Shown piece after piece: positions 28,838 to 37,423 of a DNA stretch of 64,000 bases (position 1 is its first letter; each line of letters opens with the position of its first letter). This DNA is from Bradyrhizobium sp. Ce-3 (GTDB taxonomy: Bacteria; Pseudomonadota; Alphaproteobacteria; Rhizobiales; Xanthobacteraceae). Made by a program: the position numbers and the translations under genes. Location of the stretch: contig NZ_BQUV01000006.1 of the NCBI RefSeq assembly GCF_022835695.1, positions 62,001 through 126,000 of the forward strand, written 5' to 3'. The notes beneath the pieces were generated by a model. It had not been told where the DNA came from and made no database searches. It saw only the letters and a list, made by a program, of their open reading frames with translations.

Positions 28838-29404
28838 ATGACGGCTAACTCCGAAATCTCTCCGCAAGGCGTGATCACCGGTCCACCCGAGCCGGCGCGC
28901 AAGAATATCATGGACCGCTTCATCGATTCGATCGAATGGGTGGCGGCCTTCTTCGTCGGCGTCGTCGCGCTCAACACCTTCACCGCGGTGTTCATGCGCA
29001 AGTTCTTCGCGGTGACGATCCCCGACTATTACAATTTCGGCCAGTTCCTGCTCGGCATCCTGATCTTCTGGGGTATCGCCGCGACCAGCTATCGCGGCAC
29101 CCACATCACCGTGGATCTGGTCTGGGCCAACGCCACGCCGCGCCATCAGCGCTGGATCGATATCTTCGCGACGCTGGTGCTGCTGTTCGTGGTGAGCGTG
29201 CAGACCTACACGCTGGTCGACAAGGTGATCGACACCAGGAACAGCCACATCGTCACCATGGACCTCGGCGTGCCGGTGTGGCCGTTCTTCCTGGTGTCGT
29301 GGATCGGCGACGTCTCGGCGGTGCTGCTGATCGCGATCCGCACCTACCGCCTGATCTTCCATCCGGAAGATATCCATGACGCCAAGATCAAGACCGCGGA
29401 GTAG
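28838..29404 (+). CDS. tarQ: TRAP transporter small permease (DctQ type)
   Basis: 188 residues with four hydrophobic segments: 'WVAAFFVGVVALNTFTAVFM', 'FGQFLLGILIFWGIAATSY', 'FATLVLLFVVSVQTYTLV' and 'FLVSWIGDVSAVLLIAI'. 'YRGTHITVDLVW' is the conserved DctQ loop. It pairs with the large permease gene 6 bp downstream and with TarP for sodium-driven uptake of aromatic acids. Confidence 0.85.
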   Translation: MTANSEISPQGVITGPPEPARKNIMDRFIDSIEWVAAFFVGVVALNTFTAVFMRKFFAVTIPDYYNFGQFLLGILIFWGIAATSYRGTHITVDLVWANATPRHQRWIDIFATLVLLFVVSVQTYTLVDKVIDTRNSHIVTMDLGVPVWPFFLVSWIGDVSAVLLIAIRTYRLIFHPEDIHDAKIKTAE

Positions 29405-29410
29405 ACGGCC

Positions 29411-30727
29411 ATGAGTCTCGACCTCAGTCCCGAGGCCGTCGCCGTCATCGGCTTTGTCAGCCTGTTCGTGCTGATGCTGTTGCGGGTCCCGGTCGGCATG
29501 GCGATGGGCCTCGTCGGCATCACCGGCTTCGGCTACCTCACCGGCTTTGCCCCGGCGCTGAAGCTGGTCGGCCAGACCACGATGCGCACGGTGACGGATT
29601 ATTCCTTCGGCGTGATCCCGATGTTCCTGCTGATGGGCGCCTTCGTGTCCGTCTCCGGCATCAGCCGCGAGCTGTTCCGCGCCGCCAACACCTTTGTCGG
29701 CCATTGGAAGGGCGGGCTCGGCATCGCGACGATCGCGGCCTGCGGCGGCTTCGCCGCGATTTCAGGCTCGTCGGTGGCGACCGCCGCGACCTTCTCGGCG
29801 GTGGCCTATCCCGAGATGCGCCGCTTCGGCTATCCGCAGTCCTTCGCCACCGGCGTGATCGCGGTCGGCGGCACGCTGGGGGCGATGCTGCCGCCATCCA
29901 CCGTGCTCGCGGTCTACGGCATCATCACCCAGCAGGACATCGGCAAGCTGTTCATCGCCGGCGTGGTGCCGGGCCTGCTCGCGATCCTGATGCACATGAT
30001 CACGATCGGCATCATCGGCGTGACGCGGCCGGGCTTCCTGCCGGCGGGCAAGAAGGCGTCGTGGCATGAGCGCTTGATGGCGCTGCGCGACGTCTGGTCG
30101 CCGCTGCTGCTGTTCCTGTTCGTGATCGGCGGCCTCTATGGCGGCTTCTTTGTCCCGACCGAAGCCGGCGCGGTCGGCGCGGTCGGCGCCTTCGTCATCG
30201 GCATCCTCAGAGGCAAGCTGACCAAGGACGGCATCCTGCAATCGCTGCTGCAGGCGACGCGCACCGCGGCCGCGGTGTTCACCGTGCTGATCGGCGCGCT
30301 CTGCTTCGGCTATTTCCTCACCATCACCCAGACGCCGCAGAATGTCACCGCGTTCCTCACCGGGCTCGGCATCGGCCCCTATGGCGTGCTGGCGCTGATC
30401 CTCCTGATGTATCTGGTGCTCGGCTGCCTGATGGACGCGATGGCGATGGTGATCCTCACCGTGCCGATCGTGTTTCCGGTTGTCACCGCGCTCGGCTTCG
30501 ACCCGATCTGGTTCGGCATCATCATCGTCATGACGGTGGAGCTCGGCCTGATCCATCCGCCGGTCGGCATGAACGTGTTCGTGATCAAGAGCGTCATCAA
30601 GGACGTCAACATGTCGACGATCTTCGTCGGCGTGCTGCCGTTCGTGATCACCGATCTGATCCGGCTGGTGATTCTGATCCTGTTCCCGCTGCTTGCGACC
30701 TGGCTGCCGCAGCGCATGATAGGTTAG
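29411..30727 (+). CDS. tarM: TRAP transporter large permease (DctM type)
   Basis: 438 residues, about twelve transmembrane helices. DctM signatures 'VPVGMAMGLVGITGFGYLTG', 'GGFAAISGSSVATAATFSAVAYPEMRRFGY' and 'GGTLGAMLPPSTVLAVYGIIT', and near the C terminus 'GLIHPPVGMNVFVI'. It forms the transport channel of the TarPQM-like system. Start codon 6 bp after tarQ. Confidence 0.92.
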   Translation: MSLDLSPEAVAVIGFVSLFVLMLLRVPVGMAMGLVGITGFGYLTGFAPALKLVGQTTMRTVTDYSFGVIPMFLLMGAFVSVSGISRELFRAANTFVGHWKGGLGIATIAACGGFAAISGSSVATAATFSAVAYPEMRRFGYPQSFATGVIAVGGTLGAMLPPSTVLAVYGIITQQDIGKLFIAGVVPGLLAILMHMITIGIIGVTRPGFLPAGKKASWHERLMALRDVWSPLLLFLFVIGGLYGGFFVPTEAGAVGAVGAFVIGILRGKLTKDGILQSLLQATRTAAAVFTVLIGALCFGYFLTITQTPQNVTAFLTGLGIGPYGVLALILLMYLVLGCLMDAMAMVILTVPIVFPVVTALGFDPIWFGIIIVMTVELGLIHPPVGMNVFVIKSVIKDVNMSTIFVGVLPFVITDLIRLVILILFPLLATWLPQRMIG

Positions 30728-30773
30728 GCATGATCCCGGAAAAGTGGACCCGGTTTTCCGAAAGGATCATGCC
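30728..30773. repeat. 'GCATGATCCCGGAAAAGTGG' intergenic repeat
   Basis: GCATGATCC and GGATCATGC bound CGGAAAA...GGTTTTCCG. It is a second copy of the repeat at 21403-21450. It directly follows the tarM stop codon. Confidence 0.6.
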
Positions 30774-30790
30774 TGAAATATAGGTTCTTT

Positions 30791-31252
30791 ATGACCCCCG
30801 AACTTCAGACCAGATACGTCTTCACCATTACCGCCCGGATTGCGGAGGTGACGTCCGTCGGCGACATCGGCAGCGGCGTCCGCCGCATCATTCCGATCGT
30901 CGGCGGCGAGGTGAAGGGCGAGGGGATCAACGGCAAGGTGCTCCCCTTCGGCGCCGACTTCCAGATCATCCGGCCCAATGAGCTGATCGAGCTGGAGGCG
31001 AAATACGCCTTTGAGACCGACGACGGCGCCGTCGTCTATGTCGAGAACAAGGGCATCCGCTTCGGGCCGGTCGAGCTGTTGCAAAAGCTCAAGCGCGGCG
31101 AGCCGGTCGACCCGAAGCTGATCTATTTCCGGACCGTGCCGAAATTCGAGACCGGTGCCGAGAACTACCGCTGGCTGATGCAGCACATCTTCATCGGCTC
31201 CGCCGCCCGCCATGCCGACCGCGTCGTGATCGACGTGCATCAGGTGTTGTAG
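30791..31252 (+). CDS. DUF3237 (UPF0311) family protein
   Basis: 153 residues. 'PIVGGEVKGEGINGKVLPFGADFQIIRPNE' and 'LEAKYAFETDDGAVVYVENKGIRFG' are characteristic of this small beta-barrel family, often linked to aromatic degradation genes. Biochemical role unknown; its place between tarM and couA suggests a part in hydroxycinnamate use. Confidence 0.85.
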   Translation: MTPELQTRYVFTITARIAEVTSVGDIGSGVRRIIPIVGGEVKGEGINGKVLPFGADFQIIRPNELIELEAKYAFETDDGAVVYVENKGIRFGPVELLQKLKRGEPVDPKLIYFRTVPKFETGAENYRWLMQHIFIGSAARHADRVVIDVHQVL

Positions 31253-31261
31253 AACTCCGCC

Positions 31262-31428
31262 CTTATCCTCCCCTGGAGGGGGAGGATCGACGCGCATGCA
31301 ATGCGTGGCGAGGTGGGGTGATCTCTCCGCACGGGCACCGATCGGGTGGAGAGACCGTCGCCCCACTCCGGCTCCCATTCCGCTGCGCTCCATGTGAGCT
31401 GACCCTCCCCCTCCAGGGGAGGGTGAAG
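31262..31428. repeat. MITE-like element with inverted 'CTCCCCTGGAGGGGGAGG' ends
   Basis: Left end TCCTCCCCTGGAGGGGGAGG followed by GGCGAGGTGGGGTGA; right end GTCGCCCCACTCCGG and then ACCCTCCCCCTCCAGGGG, inverted. About 165 bp, no gene inside. The same ends bound the DUF559 gene at 36722-37270. Confidence 0.7.
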
Positions 31429-31453
31429 GCTGTCCCTTATTGACTCCTGCGCT

Positions 31454-31476
31454 AATCGTTATAAAACATAACTATT
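31454..31476. promoter_or_regulatory. Probable CouR operator upstream of couA
   Basis: AATCGTTAT and ATAACTATT (8 of 9 complementary) with a 5-bp spacer, 22 bp before the couA start. The 10-mer TAATCGTTAT reappears inverted before couR (41069-41078). Confidence 0.6.
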
Positions 31477-31498
31477 CTAACCAGGAAGCAATAACACC

Positions 31499-32293
31499 AT
31501 GGGAAACGCTGCCGACGCGGGTGACGCCTCGCTGCTCACGATCGAGACGCGGGGCGCGGTGCTGACGGTCGGGCTCAACCGGCCCGCCAAGCGCAATGCG
31601 CTGAACGACGGCATCATCCTGGCGCTGCGGGATTGCTTTTCCGCGATTTCAGACGACATCGGTGCCGTCGTCATCCACGGCATCGGCGATCACTTCTCGT
31701 CCGGCCTCGATCTCTCCGAACTGACCGAACGCGACGCGACCGAGGGCCTGGTGCATTCCCAGATGTGGCACCGCGTGTTCGACCGTATCCAGTATTGCCG
31801 CGTGCCCGTGATCGCTGCGCTGAAGGGCGCGGTGATCGGCGGCGGGCTGGAGCTGGCCTGCGCGGCGCATATCCGGGTCGCCGAGCCGTCGGCCTATTTC
31901 GCGCTGCCCGAGGGCCAGCGCGGCATCTTCGTCGGCGGCGGCGGATCGGTGCGGCTGCCGCGCCTGATCGGTGTGCCCAGGATGGCCGACATGATGCTCA
32001 CGGGCCGGGTCTATTCGGCGACCGAGGGCGCCGCCTACGGCTTCTCGCAATATCTCACCGAGGCTGACGGCGCACTGCCGAAGGCGCTGGAGCTCGCCGA
32101 GCGCGTCGCCGCCAACGCGCCGCTGACCAATTTCGCGGTGCTTCAGGCACTGCCGATGATCGCCGAGGCCAATCCGCAGACCGGCCTCCTGATGGAATCG
32201 CTGATGGCGACGGTGGCGCAGAGCGACAAGGAAGCCAAGAAGCGGATCCGCGCCTTTCTGGATCGCAAGACCGCCAAGGTGAAGCCGACATGA
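31499..32293 (+). CDS. couA: Enoyl-CoA hydratase/isomerase-family protein (CouA-like)
   Basis: 264 residues, crotonase fold: 'LNRPAKRNALNDGII', oxyanion loops 'FSSGLDLSEL' and 'ALKGAVIGGGLELACAAHI'. Both acidic residues of classical enoyl-CoA hydratase seem kept: E118 in 'GGLELA' and E138 in 'ALPEG'. It should act on p-coumaroyl/feruloyl-CoA made by the overlapping couB gene (4-bp ATGA overlap). In R. palustris the equivalent couA starts p-coumarate side-chain removal; whether this one only hydrates or also cleaves is open. Confidence 0.85.
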   Translation: MGNAADAGDASLLTIETRGAVLTVGLNRPAKRNALNDGIILALRDCFSAISDDIGAVVIHGIGDHFSSGLDLSELTERDATEGLVHSQMWHRVFDRIQYCRVPVIAALKGAVIGGGLELACAAHIRVAEPSAYFALPEGQRGIFVGGGGSVRLPRLIGVPRMADMMLTGRVYSATEGAAYGFSQYLTEADGALPKALELAERVAANAPLTNFAVLQALPMIAEANPQTGLLMESLMATVAQSDKEAKKRIRAFLDRKTAKVKPT

Positions 32294-34161
32294 GCGCCAC
32301 TTCGCCCGCGTCCGCTGTGAGCGCGCATCCGCTGCGCCCGATCTCGTTCGGCAATCCCGACGTCACCGTCGAGCGCCGCGACGACGGCACGATCTACCTC
32401 CGGCCAAAGCTCAAGCTCGCCGACTTCCCGCTTCGCCTCACGGATCGCCTGCATCATTGGGCGGAAGCCGAGCCGAGCCGCGTCTTCATGGCCGAGCGCG
32501 CCGCCGGCGGCGGCTGGCGCCAGATCAGCTACGCGCAACTGCTCGAGGCCGTCAGGCGCATCGCCTCGGCGCTGATCGCGCGCGGATTGTCGGCCGAGCG
32601 GCCGATCGTGATCCTGTCGGGCAATTCGATCGATCATGCGCTGATCGCGCTCGGCGCGCTCTATGCCGGCATTCCGTTCTGTCCGGTATCGCCGGCCTAT
32701 TCGCTGGTGTCGCGCGACTACGGCAAGCTCAGCTTCGTCATCAAGCTCTTGACGCCCGGCCTGGTCTTCGTCGACGACGCCGACAAATTCGCCGATGCGC
32801 TGCGCGCCAATGTCGGCCCCGACGTCGAGATCGCGGCCAGCCGCGGCACCGTGGCCGGCCGCGGTGTGACGCGGCTCGCCGGCCTGATGGCAAAGCCGGA
32901 GGATCCGCGCCTCGACGCGACCCATGCCGCAATCGGTCCGGACACGATCGCGAAATTCCTGCTGACGTCGGGCTCGACCGGCAATCCCAAGGCCGTCATC
33001 AACACCCAGCGCATGATCTGCGCCAACCAGGTGATGCTGCGCGAGACGCTGGCGTTCCTGAAGGACGAGCCGCCTGTGATCGTCGACTGGCTGCCGTGGA
33101 ATCACACATTTGGCGGCAACCACAATGTCGGGCTGACGCTGTTCAACGGCGGCTCGATGTATCTCGACGAGGGCAAGCCGATGCCCGGCGGCATCGAGGA
33201 GACGGTGCGGAACCTGCGCGAGATCTCGCCGACGGTCTATTTCAACGTGCCCAAGGGCTATGAGTCGCTGCTGCCCTATCTGCGCGACGACGCAGCTCTC
33301 CGCGCAAAATTCTTCCACCGGCTGCATGCGATGTTCTTCTCGGGTGCCGCGCTGTCGCCGTTCATCTGGAACAGCCTCGACGAACTCGCCGTGCAGGAGA
33401 AAGGCTATCGCGTGCCCATGCTGACCGGCCTCGGCGCTACGGAGACCTCGCCGTTCTTCATGTCGGTGCGGCCCGATACCAGCCGCTCCGGCCATGTCGG
33501 GCTTCCGGTGTCGGGCAACGACGCAAAGCTGGTGCCGAACAACGGCAAGCTCGAGGTGCGCGCCAAGGGTCCGAACGTGACGCCGGGTTACTGGCGGCAG
33601 CCCGAGCTGACTGCCAAGGCGTTCGACGAGGAGGGGTTCTACAAGTTCGGCGATGCGCTGAAGCCTGCCAACGCCGGCGATCTCGATGCCGGGTTTGATT
33701 TCGACGGCCGCATCGCCGAGGATTTCAAGCTGGCGAGCGGCACCTGGGTCAGCGTCGGGCCGTTGCGGGCGCGCTTCGTCGGCACCTGCGCGCCGCTGGT
33801 GCGCGATGTCGTGATCGCGGGGCTGAATCGCGACGAGCTCGCCGCGATCGTGATCCTCGATCTCGACGGCTGCCGCCTGATCAATCCGGCGCTGGCCTCG
33901 GGCGACATCGCGGCCGCGGCTAACGATCCGCTGGTGCGCGCGGCCTTCCGTGAACGCTTCGCGCGTGTCCTTGCCGGCGCCACCGGCTCGTCGAACCGGA
34001 TCGCGCGGGCGATCCTGCTCGACACGCCGCTGTCGATCGACCGCGGCGAGGTCACCGACAAGGGCTCGATCAACCAGCGCGCGGTGCTGGAGCATCGCAC
34101 CGACACCATCGACACGCTCTACGCGCCGGTGCCGCCGGCATCGGTGATCAAACTCGTCTGA
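32290..34161 (+). CDS. couB: Feruloyl/p-coumaroyl-CoA synthetase
   Basis: 623 residues, acyl-AMP ligase of the feruloyl-CoA synthase type. AMP-binding motif 'LLTSGSTGNPKAVINTQRM', 'DWLPWNHTFGGNHNVGLTLFNGGS' (a hallmark of feruloyl-CoA synthases), 'MLTGLGATETSP' and 'VRAKGPNVTPGYWRQPELT'; a C-terminal Lys in 'VTDKGSINQRA'. It activates p-coumarate, ferulate or caffeate with ATP and CoA. Start overlaps the couA stop by 4 bp. Confidence 0.92.
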   Translation: MSATSPASAVSAHPLRPISFGNPDVTVERRDDGTIYLRPKLKLADFPLRLTDRLHHWAEAEPSRVFMAERAAGGGWRQISYAQLLEAVRRIASALIARGLSAERPIVILSGNSIDHALIALGALYAGIPFCPVSPAYSLVSRDYGKLSFVIKLLTPGLVFVDDADKFADALRANVGPDVEIAASRGTVAGRGVTRLAGLMAKPEDPRLDATHAAIGPDTIAKFLLTSGSTGNPKAVINTQRMICANQVMLRETLAFLKDEPPVIVDWLPWNHTFGGNHNVGLTLFNGGSMYLDEGKPMPGGIEETVRNLREISPTVYFNVPKGYESLLPYLRDDAALRAKFFHRLHAMFFSGAALSPFIWNSLDELAVQEKGYRVPMLTGLGATETSPFFMSVRPDTSRSGHVGLPVSGNDAKLVPNNGKLEVRAKGPNVTPGYWRQPELTAKAFDEEGFYKFGDALKPANAGDLDAGFDFDGRIAEDFKLASGTWVSVGPLRARFVGTCAPLVRDVVIAGLNRDELAAIVILDLDGCRLINPALASGDIAAAANDPLVRAAFRERFARVLAGATGSSNRIARAILLDTPLSIDRGEVTDKGSINQRAVLEHRTDTIDTLYAPVPPASVIKLV

Positions 34162-34181
34162 CCATTCAAGGAGAGAATGCC

Positions 34182-34943
34182 ATGCAGTTGAAGGACCAGG
34201 CCGCCATCGTCACCGGCGGCGCATCGGGATTGGGCGCGGCGACCGCGCGCCGTTTGGCCGCGCAGGGCGCCAAGGTCGCAGTCTGCGACCTCAACGCCAA
34301 GCTGGCCGAGAGCGTCGCCGCCGAGATCGGCGGCATTGCCGTGGCCTGCGACGTGGCCGATGCGGCCGCCGCCGAAGCCGCGGTCGCTGCCGCCGCCAAG
34401 GCGCATGGCCCGGCGCGCGTGCTGGTGAACTGCGCCGGCATCGGGGTCGCAAAGCGCGTGATCGGCCGCGAGGGGCCGATGGCGCTCGCCGATTTCGACA
34501 AGGTGATCAAGGTCAATCTGATCGGCTCGTTCAACATGTTGCGGCTCGCGACATCAGAGATGGCGAAGCTCGAGCCGCTCGCGACCGGCGAACGCGGCGT
34601 CGTGATCTCGACGGCTTCGGTCGCGGCCTATGACGGCCAGATCGGGCAGGCGGCCTATTCGGCCTCCAAGGGCGGCATCGTCGCGATGACCCTGCCGATC
34701 GCGCGTGAGCTCGCGCAATTCGGCATCCGCGTGCTGACCATCGCGCCCGGCCTGTTCATGACGCCGTTGCTGGCCGGCCTGCCGCAGGAGGCCCAGGATT
34801 CGCTCGCCGCCGCGATCCCGTTCCCGCGTCGGCTGGGCCAGGCCGACGAGTTCGCCTCGCTGGCGCTGCACATGATCGACAATCCCTATCTGAACGGCGA
34901 AGTGGTGCGGCTCGATGCCGCGCTCCGGATGGCGCCGCGCTGA
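34182..34943 (+). CDS. SDR-family 3-hydroxyacyl-CoA dehydrogenase-like protein
   Basis: 253 residues, AAGGAGAG before the ATG. Classical SDR: 'IVTGGASGLGAATARRL' for NAD binding, 'NCAGIG', catalytic Ser in 'ISTASVAAYDGQIGQ' and 'YSASK'. The C-terminal part ('ELAQFGIRVLTIAPGLFMTPLLAGLP', 'YLNGEVVRLDAALRMAP') resembles type-II 3-hydroxyacyl-CoA dehydrogenase (HSD10). In this operon it would oxidise the 3-hydroxyacyl-CoA made by CouA. Confidence 0.88.
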   Translation: MQLKDQAAIVTGGASGLGAATARRLAAQGAKVAVCDLNAKLAESVAAEIGGIAVACDVADAAAAEAAVAAAAKAHGPARVLVNCAGIGVAKRVIGREGPMALADFDKVIKVNLIGSFNMLRLATSEMAKLEPLATGERGVVISTASVAAYDGQIGQAAYSASKGGIVAMTLPIARELAQFGIRVLTIAPGLFMTPLLAGLPQEAQDSLAAAIPFPRRLGQADEFASLALHMIDNPYLNGEVVRLDAALRMAPR

Positions 34944-35004
34944 CGCATGATCCGGGGGAGCATGACGCGCCTCCGGATCGCCCCTGCTCGATCGAGGATA
35001 AGCC

Positions 35005-35424
35005 ATGTTCGTCAACCGGCGCGATGTACAGATCCAGTGGGGCGATTGCGACCCCGCCAACATCGTCTATTACCCACGCTACTTCGCGATGTTCGACGAC
35101 TCGACCTCGATCATGTTCGAAGCGGCCGGCTGCTCGAAGCAGGACCTCGTCCACAAATACGGCCTGGTCGGCATTCCCATGGTCGACACAAGGGCGAAAT
35201 TCCACATCCCGTCGACCCATGGTGACTGGATTACCATCGAGAGCCGGATCGAGAGCATCAAGCGCTCGAGCTTCGAGGTGGTGCACCGCGTGTTCAAGGG
35301 CGAGGCACTGGCGATCGAGGCATTCGAGACCAGGGTGCTGGTCGGCCGTCACCCGGACGATCCCGCCAGGCTGAAATCGGCGCCATTTCCGCAGGAGGTC
35401 ATCGACCGCTTCATGAAGGGCTGA
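35005..35424 (+). CDS. 4-hydroxybenzoyl-CoA-type thioesterase
   Basis: 139 residues, hotdog fold. 'IQWGDCDPANIVYYPRYFAMFDD' matches the Pseudomonas 4-hydroxybenzoyl-CoA thioesterase active-site segment, with D16 at the catalytic Asp position. It should hydrolyse 4-hydroxybenzoyl-CoA (or a 3-oxo intermediate) to the free acid, the substrate of PobA. It belongs to the couA-couB-SDR operon. Confidence 0.87.
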   Translation: MFVNRRDVQIQWGDCDPANIVYYPRYFAMFDDSTSIMFEAAGCSKQDLVHKYGLVGIPMVDTRAKFHIPSTHGDWITIESRIESIKRSSFEVVHRVFKGEALAIEAFETRVLVGRHPDDPARLKSAPFPQEVIDRFMKG

Positions 35425-35512
35425 CTTGCCGTCCTTCATGACCTAAAGAAGGGGCTGAATTGGCCCGCAAAACTGGTTTAAACCCAAAAAACTTAATCGC
35501 AGGGAGGAATGA

Positions 35513-36664
35513 ATGAAGAAGGCCACTCTCGCCGCCGCGGCGCTTGCAGCTGCTATCGCGCTGCCGGGCGCGCCCGCGCTGGCGCAGACCAATGAAATCA
35601 CCATCGGCATCTCGATCTCGACCACGGGGCCTGCCGCGGCGCTCGGCATCCCCGAGCGCAACGCGCTCGATTTCGTGCCGAAGGAGATCGGCGGCGTGCC
35701 GCTGAAGCTGATCGTGCTCGACGACGCCGGCGATCCGACGGCGGCGACCACCAATACGCGGCGCTTCGTCACCGAGTCCAAGGCCGACATCATCATGGGC
35801 TCCTGCATCACGCCGACCACGATCGCGGTGTCGACGGTGGCCAACGAGGCCGGCATCCCGCATTTCGGCCTCGCGCCGTTCCCGATCAACGACGCCCGCG
35901 CGAAATGGTCGGTCGACCTGCCGCAGTCGATTCCGATCATGGGCAAGGTGCTCTACGAGCACATGAAGGCGCACAACATCAAGACCGTCGGCTACATCGG
36001 CTATTCGGATTCCTACGGCGATCTCTGGGTCAACGACTTCAAGGCGCAGGCCGTGCCGATGGGCCTGACCATGACCGATGAGGAGCGCTTCGCGCGTCCG
36101 GATACGTCGGTCGCGGGCCAGGTGCTGAAGCTGGTCGCCGCCAATCCCGACGCGATCCTGGTCGGCGCCTCCGGCACCGCCGCGGCGCTGCCGCAGACCG
36201 CGCTGCGCGAGCGCGGCTACAAGGGCTTGATCTACCAGACCCACGGCGCCGCCACGATGGACTTCATCCGCATCGCGGGTGCGTCGGCGGAAGGCGTCAT
36301 CATGTCGGCCGGCCCGATCATGTCGCCGGAAACCCAGCCCGACAGCGCGCTGACCAAGAAGCCGGGCCTGACGCTGAACGCGGCCTATGAAGCCAAATAC
36401 GGCGCCAACAGCCGCAGCCAGTTCGCCGGCCACTCCTTCGATGCCTTCGAGGTGCTGAAGCGCATCATCCCGACGGCGCTGAAGACCGCCAAGCCCGGCA
36501 CACCGGAATTCCGCGAGGCGATCCGCCAGGCGTTGATCTCCGAGAAGGAGATCGTCGCGAGCCAGGGCGTCTACAATTGGACCGAAAAGGACCGCTACGG
36601 CCTCGACGACCGCTCGCGCATCCTGCTGACGGTCAAGGACGGCAAGTACGTCCCGGCGATGTAA
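35513..36664 (+). CDS. couP: ABC transporter periplasmic binding protein for aromatic acids (CouP-like)
   Basis: 383 residues, AGGGAGGA before the ATG, signal peptide ending at 'PALAQT'. Type-I binding protein of the Liv family: 'ITIGISISTTGPAAALGIPERNALDFVPKEIGG', 'VIMGSCITPTTIAVSTVANEAGIP'-type segments and 'GFIGYSDSYGD'-like 'VGYIGYSDSYGDLW'. The position in the cou cluster matches R. palustris CouP, a p-coumarate/cinnamate binder; the symbol rests on that. Its transport partners are encoded leftward from 40967. Confidence 0.85.
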   Translation: MKKATLAAAALAAAIALPGAPALAQTNEITIGISISTTGPAAALGIPERNALDFVPKEIGGVPLKLIVLDDAGDPTAATTNTRRFVTESKADIIMGSCITPTTIAVSTVANEAGIPHFGLAPFPINDARAKWSVDLPQSIPIMGKVLYEHMKAHNIKTVGYIGYSDSYGDLWVNDFKAQAVPMGLTMTDEERFARPDTSVAGQVLKLVAANPDAILVGASGTAAALPQTALRERGYKGLIYQTHGAATMDFIRIAGASAEGVIMSAGPIMSPETQPDSALTKKPGLTLNAAYEAKYGANSRSQFAGHSFDAFEVLKRIIPTALKTAKPGTPEFREAIRQALISEKEIVASQGVYNWTEKDRYGLDDRSRILLTVKDGKYVPAM

Positions 36665-36689
36665 GCTGATCGCCATCCACGAAGCGAAG

Positions 36690-36719
36690 AAGCCGGTCCC
36701 AACCAGGGCCGGCTTTTTT
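36690..36719 (+). terminator. Rho-independent terminator after couP
   Basis: Arms AAGCCGGTCCC and GGGCCGGCTT around AACCA, followed by TTTTTTC. It separates couP from the DUF559 gene. Confidence 0.75.
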
Positions 36720-36721
36720 CT

Positions 36722-36788
36722 TACCCTCCCCTGGAGGGGGAGGGTCGCTTCACGTCGCGGCAGCGATGTGAAGCGGGGTGGGGTGACG
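36722..36788. repeat. Inverted repeat, left boundary of the DUF559 gene
   Basis: TTACCCTCCCCTGGAGGGGG, then AGGGTCGCTTCACG and GCGGGGTGGGGTGACGG. The right boundary (37197-37270) is its inverted counterpart. Confidence 0.7.
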
Positions 36789-36790
36789 GT

Positions 36791-37186
36791 CTATCGTCGT
36801 CGGTGGTGTTTCAACGCCACGGCTTCCGCCTCGCGAGCGCCGTAGATCTCGACATAGATCCGCTCAAGCACGGCGTTGAGGTCGGCCGTGATCTCCGAAT
36901 TCCAGAACCGGATGACACGATAGCCCTCTTTCTCCAGCCACTCCTGTCGCTCGTGATCGTGCTTCGCGGTTTCATCGTCGTTGTGATGTCCGCCGTCGAG
37001 TTCGACGATCAGCCGTTTGGCCGGGCAGAAGAAGTCGACGATATAGGGACCGATCGGAGCTTGCTTTCGGAAATGCGTGCCCTCCGTCGGCAGCTCCTTC
37101 AGCGCGCGCCATAACATCCGCTCGTGCGGCGTGGCATTCGCGCGGAGCTTCTTCGCAGCCGCTCTTCGGATCGATGCTGAGACCAT
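36791..37186 (-). CDS. DUF559 endonuclease-domain protein
   Basis: 131 residues from the ATG at 37186 (the frame runs to 37216 inside the repeat). 'ARKLRANATPHERMLW'-type N terminus ('KKLRANATPHERMLWRAL'), 'FRKQAPIGPYIVDFFCP' and 'RLIVELDGGHH' carry the D and E-x-D residues of the Vsr-like PD-(D/E)xK nuclease fold. Function in cells is unknown. The gene is enclosed by two ~70-bp inverted repeats, which suggests a mobile or repeat-associated cassette that inserted between couP and its permease genes. Confidence 0.85.
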   Translation of the reverse strand: MVSASIRRAAAKKLRANATPHERMLWRALKELPTEGTHFRKQAPIGPYIVDFFCPAKRLIVELDGGHHNDDETAKHDHERQEWLEKEGYRVIRFWNSEITADLNAVLERIYVEIYGAREAEAVALKHHRRR

Positions 37187-37196
37187 TTGTGCGGCT

Positions 37197-37270
37197 TCAC
37201 CCCACCCCGATCGCACCCGCGATGCTGTGCATCGCGCGCGCTCGACCCTCCCCCTCCAGGGGAGGGTGAA
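37197..37270. repeat. Inverted repeat, right boundary of the DUF559 gene
   Basis: TTCACCCCACCCCGATCGC then GACCCTCCCCCTCCAGGGG and AGGGTGAAG, the inverse of the element at 36722. Confidence 0.7.
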
Positions 37271-37337
37271 GTGGAGTGCAATCGTTGCGCGAATGCAAGC
37301 ATGGTCAGAAATCTTTATCTGAGGTCGCAGCCGTCTT

Positions 37338-37396
37338 CATCCTCCCCTGGAGGGGGAGGATCGCCGCGCATGTAATGCGCGGCGAGGTGGGGTGAC
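37338..37396. repeat. Further copy of the 'CTCCCCTGGAGGGGGAGG' end
   Basis: TCATCCTCCCCTGGAGGGGG through GGCGAGGTGGGGTGACAG, in the same orientation as the left boundary at 36722 and nearly identical to the left end at 31262. It lies 28 bp before the livF stop. Confidence 0.65.
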
Positions 37397-37423
37397 AGTC
37401 TCTCTGCGGTGGAGCTGCGCGTC

